Positions 49,677-57,066 of a DNA stretch of 57,388 nucleotides are shown here, piece after piece. How positions within the stretch are numbered: position 1 is the first letter of the stretch; each line of letters begins with the position of its first letter. This stretch comes from Halomonas saccharevitans. GTDB lineage: Bacteria > Pseudomonadota > Gammaproteobacteria > Pseudomonadales > Halomonadaceae. The translations under genes were made by a program, and so were the position numbers. Where the stretch lies: assembly GCF_900116405.1 (NCBI RefSeq), contig NZ_FPAQ01000025.1:1-57388 (forward strand). Direction: 5' to 3'. The notes beneath the pieces are model-generated. The model saw only the letters and a list, made by a program, of their open reading frames with translations, was not told where the DNA came from and made no database searches.

Positions 49677-50876
49677 CTAGTCGGTGTCGTGGTTCGGCAA
49701 GCGGCGGCGACACGCCAGCAAGGGTCGCAGGAAGCAGTACAGCCACTGCCAGCCGCTGGGCAGCGGCCACACTCGGTACTCGGCATAGCTGGGTTGAAAC
49801 ATCCGCAACCAGCCCAGCAGCTTGCCGCGCACCAGGTGGAGTCGCCCTGTCTGCCACTGAAAGGAGAAATCGGGATTCGACATCTTCTTGTCCAGCCGGT
49901 GGTCGAAACTCGGATCTCCTTGCATGCCCTGGATCGAGAGCGTCAAGAGCTGATTGAGCCGCTGATCAGGGCTGTCATCCAGCTCGAAGTCAGGCGAGCC
50001 CAGAAGCGCCGCCATCTTCAAGCAGACATCGACCGTGGCGCCCAGCCCATGCCGTTCGGCACAGGCCAGGGTGCGCCGGTGGTCGAAGCTAGGATGACGC
50101 TGCATCGCATCGAGATCGACCAGCCAGTGCAGTCGCGACCAGAAGTGCTTGGTATGGTGCCAGCAGATATAGACGAAAAGCTCATCGGTCGGCATGACCG
50201 ACACCTCGCGACTGCCGACACGAACCGACTCCGCCCGATCGAACAGCGCACGCGAAGCATACACCGTGCCGAGATTATCGATTCGAGAGTGAAACTCGAT
50301 GATCATCCCCCTCGGCGAGCGGAGAGTAATCACCTGCTGATAGCGTGCGACGAAGGCCAGGCTGACGGGATCATGTGCCAGATCCGCGGGCACCACTGGC
50401 GTAAAGCCCAGGGCCAGGGCACGAGCCAGTAGTTCCGCCATGCGCTCCCTGGGCACCAGAATGTCGATATCGCGACAGAAGCGCACGGCGGGTTCGTCGT
50501 AATAGCGCGCCGCAAGCGAAGGCCCCTTGAACGTGATATAGGGAATGCCCAAGGGCTCAAGCAGCGTCTGGCTGACCTCCCCCAGGCTGGTCACCACATT
50601 CAAGCCATGCAGAGAGAGCGACATCACCTGCCGCTTCATGGACTCGCGCTGTTCGAGAGGCAGCGAGGAAGGGGCAAGTCGACGCAGATGACGATAGGCC
50701 AAGGGCAGAATGAAGCCCTGGGCGGCAAGGTGACGGAACGCTTGCCAATCGCTGATTTCCTGGCAGAGCGCCTGCGCGGCCCTGGCCTGTTCAGCATTGA
50801 GCTCCAGTCGAGAGAACAGCAGCAACAGACGTAACTCTGGGCTCAGCACCGGGGTTCGAGGGGCGTAACTTTCCAT
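49677..50876 (-). CDS. Nucleotidyltransferase-family protein (lasso tailoring type)
   Basis: A 399-residue protein of the uncharacterised nucleotidyltransferase family (PF14907 type). FKGPS (116-120) precedes RDIDILV (135-141), whose Asp pair binds metal. Homologues lie in paeninodin- and pseudomycoidin-type lasso clusters, where they further modify phosphorylated peptide. Here it lies between the B2 and ABC genes. A role on either lasso peptide after phosphorylation is inferred from context. Confidence 0.78.
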   Translation of the reverse strand: MESYAPRTPVLSPELRLLLLFSRLELNAEQARAAQALCQEISDWQAFRHLAAQGFILPLAYRHLRRLAPSSLPLEQRESMKRQVMSLSLHGLNVVTSLGEVSQTLLEPLGIPYITFKGPSLAARYYDEPAVRFCRDIDILVPRERMAELLARALALGFTPVVPADLAHDPVSLAFVARYQQVITLRSPRGMIIEFHSRIDNLGTVYASRALFDRAESVRVGSREVSVMPTDELFVYICWHHTKHFWSRLHWLVDLDAMQRHPSFDHRRTLACAERHGLGATVDVCLKMAALLGSPDFELDDSPDQRLNQLLTLSIQGMQGDPSFDHRLDKKMSNPDFSFQWQTGRLHLVRGKLLGWLRMFQPSYAEYRVWPLPSGWQWLYCFLRPLLACRRRLPNHDTD

Positions 50877-50967
50877 ATCCCATCCTTACCGAGAGAGCGC
50901 CAAGCCATTGACCTTCCCGCCGATCACCAGGCGTGCCACACCGTCGATGCCGATAGGCGTCGGCAAC

Positions 50968-51474
50968 TCATGGTGATGCGTCAACAGACAGATTGGGCGC
51001 AAGATAACAGGCAACCACAGTGTATAAATTGAAGCTGAAGCCTCCCGTCACCACCACGGGACCGGAGCTCACCCAGGCATGGGCCAGGTAATCATCGGAC
51101 CTTCGGCCACGTGCCAGCCCGAAACAAAGCAGGTAGGGGACTCGATAGAGGCGCAATAACAGGGCGGCGGTCAGCGCCTGAGGAAAGCAGTTGGAGGTCC
51201 AGGGCGTGTAGCAGGCCGTGATTCTCACTAGTTGGCCAATTGCGGTCGCCCGCATTCGCTGCCTAGAAGTAAGCAATGCCAGTGCCGGGCTCACCCCGCA
51301 CCCTGTGCCCATAAAACGCTCCAGGCGACGAAAGCTCACGAGATGAATAAGCAGCTTGCTGACGCCCAGCAAACACCAGGTGGGGAGGATCCACAGCTTG
51401 AAAAATGCAGGCTTGTTTACAAATGCCGAGAATTTCCTCAATGGTTGCCCCCTGCGAAAACTCAAAGAACCCAC
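50968..51474 (-). CDS. Lasso peptide leader peptidase B2 (transglutaminase-like)
   Basis: A 168-residue protein of the B2 family. The nucleophile is Cys96 in SNCFPQALTAALLL, and His132 lies in AHAWVSSGP. The third triad member, usually an Asp after HAWVE, is not obvious. It would cleave the leader before cyclisation. It begins 4 nt after the B1 stop, so the two proteins act as a pair. The 91 nt between its stop and the next gene contain a short open stretch in another frame with coding-like third positions, unexplained. Confidence 0.85.
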   Translation of the reverse strand: MGSLSFRRGQPLRKFSAFVNKPAFFKLWILPTWCLLGVSKLLIHLVSFRRLERFMGTGCGVSPALALLTSRQRMRATAIGQLVRITACYTPWTSNCFPQALTAALLLRLYRVPYLLCFGLARGRRSDDYLAHAWVSSGPVVVTGGFSFNLYTVVACYLAPNLSVDASP

Positions 51475-51478
51475 ATAT

Positions 51479-51763
51479 TCACCGACAGATAACTTCCATC
51501 AAACCGGAATCGATCATGTTATTTAAAAAAGGCAAGGTGTCATCTTTGCACGTCTGGGCACTGACATCATATGACTGACAAAGCATGGCAATCAGCTCCT
51601 CTACCGAAATCGGATCCTCCGTCATATTCCAGATATGAGCACCAATATTGCTCAAGCCAAAGTATTGGCCTTGATCAGCACTCATCATCACGATTTCATC
51701 GTCGATAACGGCGGTCAATATATCTGGATTACGTCGCACCGTGCAATTAATATCGATTTTCAT
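51479..51763 (-). CDS. Lasso RRE protein B1 (PqqD-like)
   Basis: A 94-residue PqqD-like protein starting MKIDINCTV at 51763, preceded by GGGGG; a longer frame to 51859 is not favoured. It has the beta strands NPDILTAVIDDEIVMMSADQ and GLSNIGAHIWNMT, then helices ending SGLMEVICR, as in leader-binding B1 proteins. It overlaps the cyclase C2 by 17 nt. It should recognise the W/YxxPxL/M leader motif of both precursors and hand them to B2. Confidence 0.88.
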   Translation of the reverse strand: MKIDINCTVRRNPDILTAVIDDEIVMMSADQGQYFGLSNIGAHIWNMTEDPISVEELIAMLCQSYDVSAQTCKDDTLPFLNNMIDSGLMEVICR

Positions 51764-53696
51764 AACGCCCCCTATCACCAATTTTATCGAAACCCTTACC
51801 TTTATAGTCTCCCGATTCATGCATTCCTTGTCGCCAAAGTTCGAGCACACGCATGCCATAATGAAGAGGGATAAAGCTCAACAAGTCAAAATCTTCTATG
51901 GCAACTGGCGCTTCTTCAATTCTTTTTACCAATGCCTCCATGTCCAGCCAAGGGCAGTGGATCTCACGATAAACACTCACGTCTGATTTCAATTTTTTCC
52001 AGCAATAAAAACTGATCTTCTTGCGTTTTTCCTCATTAGCCGTATCGTATTTGCTGACACGTTTTGGAAGCACATCTCGCATAGCCTCTCGATAAACAAT
52101 CCTATCGCTTCTTTTCTGCCATAACATGTCCGGCGGAAGCGAAAGAGAGTATTCAATCAAGCGCTTATCCAACAGGGGATAACGATACTGGATGCCCAAC
52201 GGTCCAGCCCAGGTAGACCAGAGGCTCATTCGAGCGGAAAGATGGCCATTCTTCAAGAGTGCACACTGCATGGAAAACGGGTCCTTGGCGTCTCGCCAGA
52301 TCAGGCTGGTTTTCTTGTAGGCGTCGGGATATCTAGCCATGAGCGCCGGCGCTGAAAGGCGAAGCAGTTGCCTCGTCTTCAAATAGGGGCTGAATGCGGA
52401 ATAGACTTTATCCGAACAAAGGGGAAGGATCCCAAGCTGAAATATGAACTTGGATACTCCGATTGGTTTTCTTAGCCCACCACCACAAGTTCTCGCCAAG
52501 TTGAAAAGATCTTTGAAGCGACGCTGGCCCAGCAACCAAGATGGATAACCGCGCAGCCCGAATGTGACGCACTCATCCCCTCCCCAGCCAGACAGCATAA
52601 CGCGAGTTTTTCGGCCAGCAGCCTGTTCCATCAAAGGCAACTCTTCAAAAAGATCTGTGGAGTTTTCGAAGGCAATATTGCGTTTTAAAAAACTCATGTA
52701 ATCATCAGAACTAGCTGAGCCAAAGACGCAGTCGAAGCCCTCACGCTTAGAAAGATCAGCTATCTGAAACCGCTCATCAAAAGCTTTTTCAACTAAAGGG
52801 TATAGGTCACATATAGGGGGCGCCCAGGCGTAACTCATGTCGAGTCGGCTACCGTTATTTCGCAGCAGACGATGTGCCAACACGGAGATGCCAGTAGAGT
52901 CCAGTCCGCCACTGATATGTGAACCAACGGGATGGTTCTGGCAAAGCCGATCCTCTATCGCTCTCTCGACCAATGACCGAAGTTGCTCGGCATAGTCATC
53001 GAGAGATGCTGATGATGCAGGAGGTATTTCTTCCGGATGCCAGTAACGCCTGACGTTTATACCGTGCGTGGAAGCCAGAAGGGTATGTCCCGGCGGAAGA
53101 AATTCGATCCCTTCTATAAATGGGTTTTCATACGCTCCAAAGGGTTGTGCTAGAAAAAATGCCACTCGGGACTCATCAATGTCAAACTGGATATCGGGAT
53201 GTGCAACAATTGACTCGACGGTGGTGCCAAACAACAGTGTACAGGCTCGTTGCGCATAGAAGAGCGGTCTGCTGCCCGCTACGTCCCTGGCCGCAAATAG
53301 TCGTGACGTTTCAGAATCCCAGATGACAAAGGCGAAGTCTCCCACCAGCCGATCTACGGAGGCTTCACCCCAGCGCTGGTAGGCTCTGAGTATCAACTGA
53401 CTGTCTGGGATCTCTCCGGCCAAGATGGAATCAATTTCCAGCAGCTCGCATAACTCAGCGCGGTTATCGATGACTGCATCGGACACAATGTACTGCCGGC
53501 CAAGGCACAGTGGTTGACGTTCATTGCCGGAAACGAGTGTCAAAGCAAGATTTTGGTGCCCCAGAGCCACAGCACCCTGAACCAGCAACCCTCGGCCGTC
53601 CCTCCCCCAATCTTGGAGAGTGTCAAACGCCTTGATGAAGTTTCTCCGCGAAACTTGCCTACCATCAAGGCTCACTCGCCCCAGGATTGCACTCAT
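51747..53696 (-). CDS. Lasso peptide cyclase C2 (asparagine-synthetase-like)
   Basis: A 649-residue AsnB-like protein starting MSAILGRVSL at 53696; a longer frame to 53768 is less likely. Cys2 of the glutaminase is absent. The PP-loop ISGGLDS (261-267) and LSGWGGDECVTFG (368-380) are canonical for lasso cyclases. Codons are markedly more AT-rich than in the housekeeping genes, pointing to horizontal transfer. It is divergent from precursor 2 (54207-54353), its most likely substrate, and heads the C2-B1-B2 group. Confidence 0.85.
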   Translation of the reverse strand: MSAILGRVSLDGRQVSRRNFIKAFDTLQDWGRDGRGLLVQGAVALGHQNLALTLVSGNERQPLCLGRQYIVSDAVIDNRAELCELLEIDSILAGEIPDSQLILRAYQRWGEASVDRLVGDFAFVIWDSETSRLFAARDVAGSRPLFYAQRACTLLFGTTVESIVAHPDIQFDIDESRVAFFLAQPFGAYENPFIEGIEFLPPGHTLLASTHGINVRRYWHPEEIPPASSASLDDYAEQLRSLVERAIEDRLCQNHPVGSHISGGLDSTGISVLAHRLLRNNGSRLDMSYAWAPPICDLYPLVEKAFDERFQIADLSKREGFDCVFGSASSDDYMSFLKRNIAFENSTDLFEELPLMEQAAGRKTRVMLSGWGGDECVTFGLRGYPSWLLGQRRFKDLFNLARTCGGGLRKPIGVSKFIFQLGILPLCSDKVYSAFSPYLKTRQLLRLSAPALMARYPDAYKKTSLIWRDAKDPFSMQCALLKNGHLSARMSLWSTWAGPLGIQYRYPLLDKRLIEYSLSLPPDMLWQKRSDRIVYREAMRDVLPKRVSKYDTANEEKRKKISFYCWKKLKSDVSVYREIHCPWLDMEALVKRIEEAPVAIEDFDLLSFIPLHYGMRVLELWRQGMHESGDYKGKGFDKIGDRGRYENRY

Positions 53697-53907
53697 CTCC
53701 GCTCCTAGACCCTTCCCTTTGACGCTCGTAACGCGCCGCCCCGAGAAGCGTTGCAAGCCAGCGATCAATCGTCATACCCCTGGCCTCGGGCACCGAATGA
53801 TCCGCGCCAGACAGTTTTTACACTTTGTTACATGACACTAGCACAGCCCCAGGCCGTTAAGCTACAGCAACACGGGTAGTAATCGCTTAACATCAAAACT
53901 CTTGCCG

Positions 53908-53928
53908 ATGCTGAAAATTTTTCAGCAT
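53908..53928. promoter_or_regulatory. Perfect inverted repeat (operator candidate) in the lasso divergent region
   Basis: ATGCTGAAAA and TTTTCAGCAT flank a single T, giving a 21-bp perfect palindrome 212 bp from C2 and 279 bp from precursor 2. Its symmetry fits a dimeric regulator; an RNA hairpin is also possible. No regulator gene is in the lasso locus, so the cognate protein is unknown. Confidence 0.6.
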
Positions 53929-54139
53929 TAAGCATGTGGCTATCTCAGTCTTTCATGCCTTAATACTAACGTTAAGATTGACCGATGAAAGACCGCGCCG
54001 CCTATGGATACATTTCTTGACAAATAGTCGGAACTGTATTTCACTTGAGGTTATGAGCTAGTGGTGCTAAACATAACGTGGTTAAAAAAACTTGTGGCAT
54101 AAAGTATCTATGACATGCTGGCAGGTTAGGAAGTGTTTC

Positions 54140-54168
54140 TTGACCACTGTGAGTCATGCCTCTTGTTA
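54140..54168 (+). promoter_or_regulatory. Probable promoter of lasso precursor 2
   Basis: TTGACC (54140-54145) and TTGTTA (54163-54168) with a 17-bp spacer lie 38 bp before the precursor 2 start codon. The -35 is one base from consensus. AAGGAA at 54195-54200 is the ribosome site. Confidence 0.55.
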
Positions 54169-54206
54169 CATTAAACCTTTAGCCACATATTCGTAAGGAA
54201 ATTGAA

Positions 54207-54353
54207 ATGAACTCTGTAATAAAGCATGAGAATAACCGTACTTGGTCGGCACCCGTCATGAAAAAGACTTCTGTTCGCGAGACATACAGCGGCTCTATAA
54301 ATTATGATCAAGAGCTGTATACGATAAACCTAAAACCAGTAACACACAGCTGA
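54207..54353 (+). CDS. Lasso peptide precursor 2 (paeninodin-like leader)
   Basis: A 48-residue peptide on the strand opposite to the lasso enzymes, with AAGGAA 6 nt upstream. The leader contains W13-S-A-P16-V-M18 and T26, the same spacing from W to T as in paeninodin-type leaders (WxxPxL, then T at -2). The core therefore starts at S28 and has 21 residues. Core position 7 is Asp (D34) and position 9 is Glu (E36), so a 9-residue S1-E9 or 7-residue S1-D7 ring could form. The tail LYTINLKPVTHS ends in Ser, the residue modified by HprK-like kinases. Confidence 0.82.
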   Translation: MNSVIKHENNRTWSAPVMKKTSVRETYSGSINYDQELYTINLKPVTHS

Positions 54354-54425
54354 CCTGAAGTCGACGCCCTCCCGGCTTCATTGAATCCAAACTGCAATAA
54401 GATCCTTGCGCCGCGGGGATCGTTT

Positions 54426-55496
54426 TCAAAAGAGAGGACAGCCCCTCCCGGCCTGGTCCGCATTGATCCTGCTCAGCAATGGTTCTAAATTATCGTCGAT
54501 CTTTTCCAGGGACCAAGGCCTTCGATATCGAAAAACCGCAATCTTTGAGCCAAGGAAGGCCAGGAATTCCATCAGCACGTCCGGCCCGCAAAATACATTG
54601 CCAAGATCTGCTCGATAAAGCGCACCAGCGAGTATCAGAAAGGCATCTACCCCCTCCACAGGTATAAGACTGGCCGGCTCCCCCGGTTCGGCACGTTCCA
54701 GCTTAACCAGAGTCTTAAGCGGCTTAGCTCGATGGTCGAACCCTTGATTCAATGGAAGGTGATACTTGTCATGACGGCTCATATCACGCACCAAGCCACT
54801 CTTGTTGATCCCCAACATCGCCAGGGCATCCTTCCATAATTTGGCGCGCGAGGGGCCAGGGTGGAGCAGCGGGATGCTCTCCTCCGGCTTGATCACCGCC
54901 ACATCGTCGGTCACAAGAAGCCAGCCCTGTGTATGGTGAAGCCAGGCGACAAGTGTCGACTTCCCGGCACCGGACTCTCCGGTGAATGCCCACACGCCAG
55001 AAGGGGTCGTCAGTGCACTCACATGCAAAGGCATCCACTTTCGCTGGTAAATTAATATCCCAAACACGTTGCCCAGCAAATAAAGACGCACATCACCAGG
55101 ATTTATAGAGGGTTCACTTGCACCGACACCGCGCCTATCGAGCATCATTAGCTGGCCGCCTTCTACCCGATAGCGTGCAATTCCAGGAATTTCTATCTGG
55201 CAACGCTGATGACCGATCTGAAACCACTGATCGTTGTATGAGGCATCTTCCATGAGAGGTGACACTTCAGATGTAAGAATCTCCAGATCAGGCGATTCTA
55301 CCGGGGCAATTCCCAGTATCTCGGGAATTTCGATCCGAGAAGCAATCGTCATTCCATAGGTTAGGTAGTAATACAAATCAGATGTTTTATGGGAACCATC
55401 GCCACGACGCTCTTTTCGAAGCTCTGGTGACCTAATTGCGCGACGCTCCTGCGGCCCGTAACGGCTCGGTGAGCTTATCGACATCTTGGCTGTCAT
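54426..55496 (-). CDS. HprK-like kinase 2 (paeninodin-kinase-like)
   Basis: A 356-residue protein. The first 40 residues are basic and unconserved. The region from YYYLTYGMTIASRIEIPE (about 42-59) onward matches lasso-cluster kinases. LHVSA (157-161), Walker A GESGAGKST (173-181) and VTDD (195-198) are intact. It lies convergent to precursor 2, whose C-terminal Ser is the expected phosphorylation site. It starts 40 nt after the UDP-sugar dehydrogenase and may share its transcript. The true start could be downstream of 55496. Confidence 0.8.
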   Translation of the reverse strand: MTAKMSISSPSRYGPQERRAIRSPELRKERRGDGSHKTSDLYYYLTYGMTIASRIEIPEILGIAPVESPDLEILTSEVSPLMEDASYNDQWFQIGHQRCQIEIPGIARYRVEGGQLMMLDRRGVGASEPSINPGDVRLYLLGNVFGILIYQRKWMPLHVSALTTPSGVWAFTGESGAGKSTLVAWLHHTQGWLLVTDDVAVIKPEESIPLLHPGPSRAKLWKDALAMLGINKSGLVRDMSRHDKYHLPLNQGFDHRAKPLKTLVKLERAEPGEPASLIPVEGVDAFLILAGALYRADLGNVFCGPDVLMEFLAFLGSKIAVFRYRRPWSLEKIDDNLEPLLSRINADQAGRGCPLF

Positions 55497-55536
55497 GATT
55501 GAAAGACCTATAGCATGGCAAAATCCAGGAAACGGC

Positions 55537-56814
55537 TTACAGCCTCAGATCTACCGCCTCCTTGGGCAACAGATACTTGAGATCGTAGAGAACGTGTTTA
55601 AGCTTGCCCCATGCGCGAATGTGTTCGACACCCAGTTCGCGGAATTCGCGGTGAGCCACGGCCAGGATTACGGCATCATAAGCGCCGGTCTCGGGTTCAA
55701 CCACCGGCCGAATGCCGTATTCTCTCTCCGCCTCATCCTTATCGACTCGTGGCTCGAGGACATCCACGGCGATGTTGTAGTCGGCAAGTTCCCTGATAAT
55801 GTCCACCACCCGGGTATTGCGCAGGTCTGGACAATTCTCCTTGAAGGTCAGGCCCATCACCAGCACCCGGGCGCCCTGCACGTGAATGCGCCGCTTGATC
55901 ATCTGTTTGACCAGCTGGCCGGCCACGTAGGCACCCATACCGTCGTTGATGCGCCGCCCGGAGAGGATCACCTCTGGATGATAGCCCACCTGCTGTGCCT
56001 TGTGAGTCAAGTAGTAAGGATCCACGCCGATGCAGTGACCTCCCACCAGCCCCGGGCGGAACGGCAGGAAGTTCCACTTGGTCCCCGCCGCCTTCAGCAC
56101 CTCTTCGGTATCGAGCCCCAAACGGTTGAATATCATCGCCAACTCATTGATCAGAGCGATGTTCACGTCACGCTGGGTGTTCTCGATCACCTTGGCCGCT
56201 TCTGCCACGGAGATGGAGCTCGCCTGGTAGGTGCCCGCACAGATCACCTTACGATAGAGCGCATCGACAAACTCGGCGACCTCGGGCGTGGAACCGGCCG
56301 TTACCTTCATAATACTGGTGACCCGGTGCTCCTTGTCTCCCGGGTTGATGCGCTCCGGGCTGTAGCCGGCGAAGAAGTCGCGTTTGTAGACCAGACCCGA
56401 AATCCGTTCGATCACTGGAACGCAGTCTTCTTCGGTGGCGCCTGGATAGACGGTAGATTCAAAGATGACCACATCGCCTTTACCCACCACCTTGCCCAGG
56501 CTCTCGCTAGCGCGGATCAAGGGCGTTAAGTCCGGGCGGCGGCTGGCATCAATAGGCGTTGGTACGGTGACGATATATACGTTGCATTCGCGCAACGCCT
56601 CGAGATCGCTCTCAAAACTCAGCTGGGTAGCCGAAGCCAGCAGCGCGGGTTCTACCTCCAGGGTGCGGTCGATACCCCCACGCAGCTCGGTAATGCGCCG
56701 AGCAACGATATCGAAACCCACAGTCGGCAGTGCCTGGCCGAACGCCACCGCCAGGGGCAGTCCCACATAGCCGAGGCCGATCACGCCCAATCGCACATCT
56801 TGAATGCTCAGCAT
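55537..56814 (-). CDS. Nucleotide-sugar dehydrogenase (TviB/WbpO type, UDP-HexNAc 6-dehydrogenase)
   Basis: A 425-residue enzyme. The NAD motif [16 protein letters not shown] is at the N-terminus, and [13 protein letters not shown] follows near 145. The catalytic Cys is in [17 protein letters not shown] (near residue 255). It resembles the dehydrogenases making UDP-GalNAcA or UDP-GlcNAcA for capsule and O-antigen. It follows a truncated galE, consistent with a polysaccharide locus that once flanked the lasso insertion on both sides. Confidence 0.9.
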   Translation of the reverse strand: MLSIQDVRLGVIGLGYVGLPLAVAFGQALPTVGFDIVARRITELRGGIDRTLEVEPALLASATQLSFESDLEALRECNVYIVTVPTPIDASRRPDLTPLIRASESLGKVVGKGDVVIFESTVYPGATEEDCVPVIERISGLVYKRDFFAGYSPERINPGDKEHRVTSIMKVTAGSTPEVAEFVDALYRKVICAGTYQASSISVAEAAKVIENTQRDVNIALINELAMIFNRLGLDTEEVLKAAGTKWNFLPFRPGLVGGHCIGVDPYYLTHKAQQVGYHPEVILSGRRINDGMGAYVAGQLVKQMIKRRIHVQGARVLVMGLTFKENCPDLRNTRVVDIIRELADYNIAVDVLEPRVDKDEAEREYGIRPVVEPETGAYDAVILAVAHREFRELGVEHIRAWGKLKHVLYDLKYLLPKEAVDLRL

Positions 56815-56830
56815 GCATTAACCCTTTGAA

Positions 56831-57066
56831 TTATTGTTTATTTTTTTCATAAACCCGGCGATAGCCGTAGGGGTTTCGCTGCTGCCAGCGCCAGATATCA
56901 CGCATCATGCCGTCCAGAGTGCGCCTGGCTTTCCAGCCCATTTCACGCTCGGCAAGGCTCGCATCGGCCCAGAAGGTAGCAAGGTCACCGGCGCGACGTG
57001 GCGCAAAGGTATATGGAACCTTGACGCCATTAATCTCACTGAAAGCGGACACAATCTGCAGCACAG
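56831..57066 (-). pseudogene. galE: UDP-glucose 4-epimerase C-terminal fragment, cut by an IS
   Basis: The frame encodes the last part of GalE (VLQIVSAFSEINGVKVPYTF onward, with FAPRRAGDLATFWAD, about 77 residues). The family's preceding residues should read like GxGYS-VL, but the frame runs into a stop 24 nt upstream of the GTG that opens it, and the sequence there is unrelated. The break lies at about 57066-57072, where the IS1380-type element begins. The remainder of galE would lie beyond the right window edge, if still present. Confidence 0.8.

Larger units (their letters stand above)
53697..54206. promoter_or_regulatory. AT-rich divergent regulatory region between cyclase C2 and precursor 2
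   Basis: These 510 bp have no supported gene and are strongly AT-rich. They should hold the promoters for the minus-strand C2 operon and the plus-strand precursor 2. A perfect 10-bp inverted repeat is at 53908-53928 and a sigma-70-like promoter at 54140-54168. A second TTGACA element occurs near 54018 without a well-spaced -10. Confidence 0.6.

Noticed and set aside
50877..50967. Coding-like stretch between the B2 and nucleotidyltransferase genes
   Set aside because: About 30 codons with GC-rich third positions and no start codon, ribosome site or recognised family; too little to call a gene.
54390..54427. Possible terminator for precursor 2 (GATCC/GGATC hairpin before GTTTT)
   Set aside because: The stem is only 5-6 bp and overlaps the end of kinase 2; not strong enough to list as a feature.
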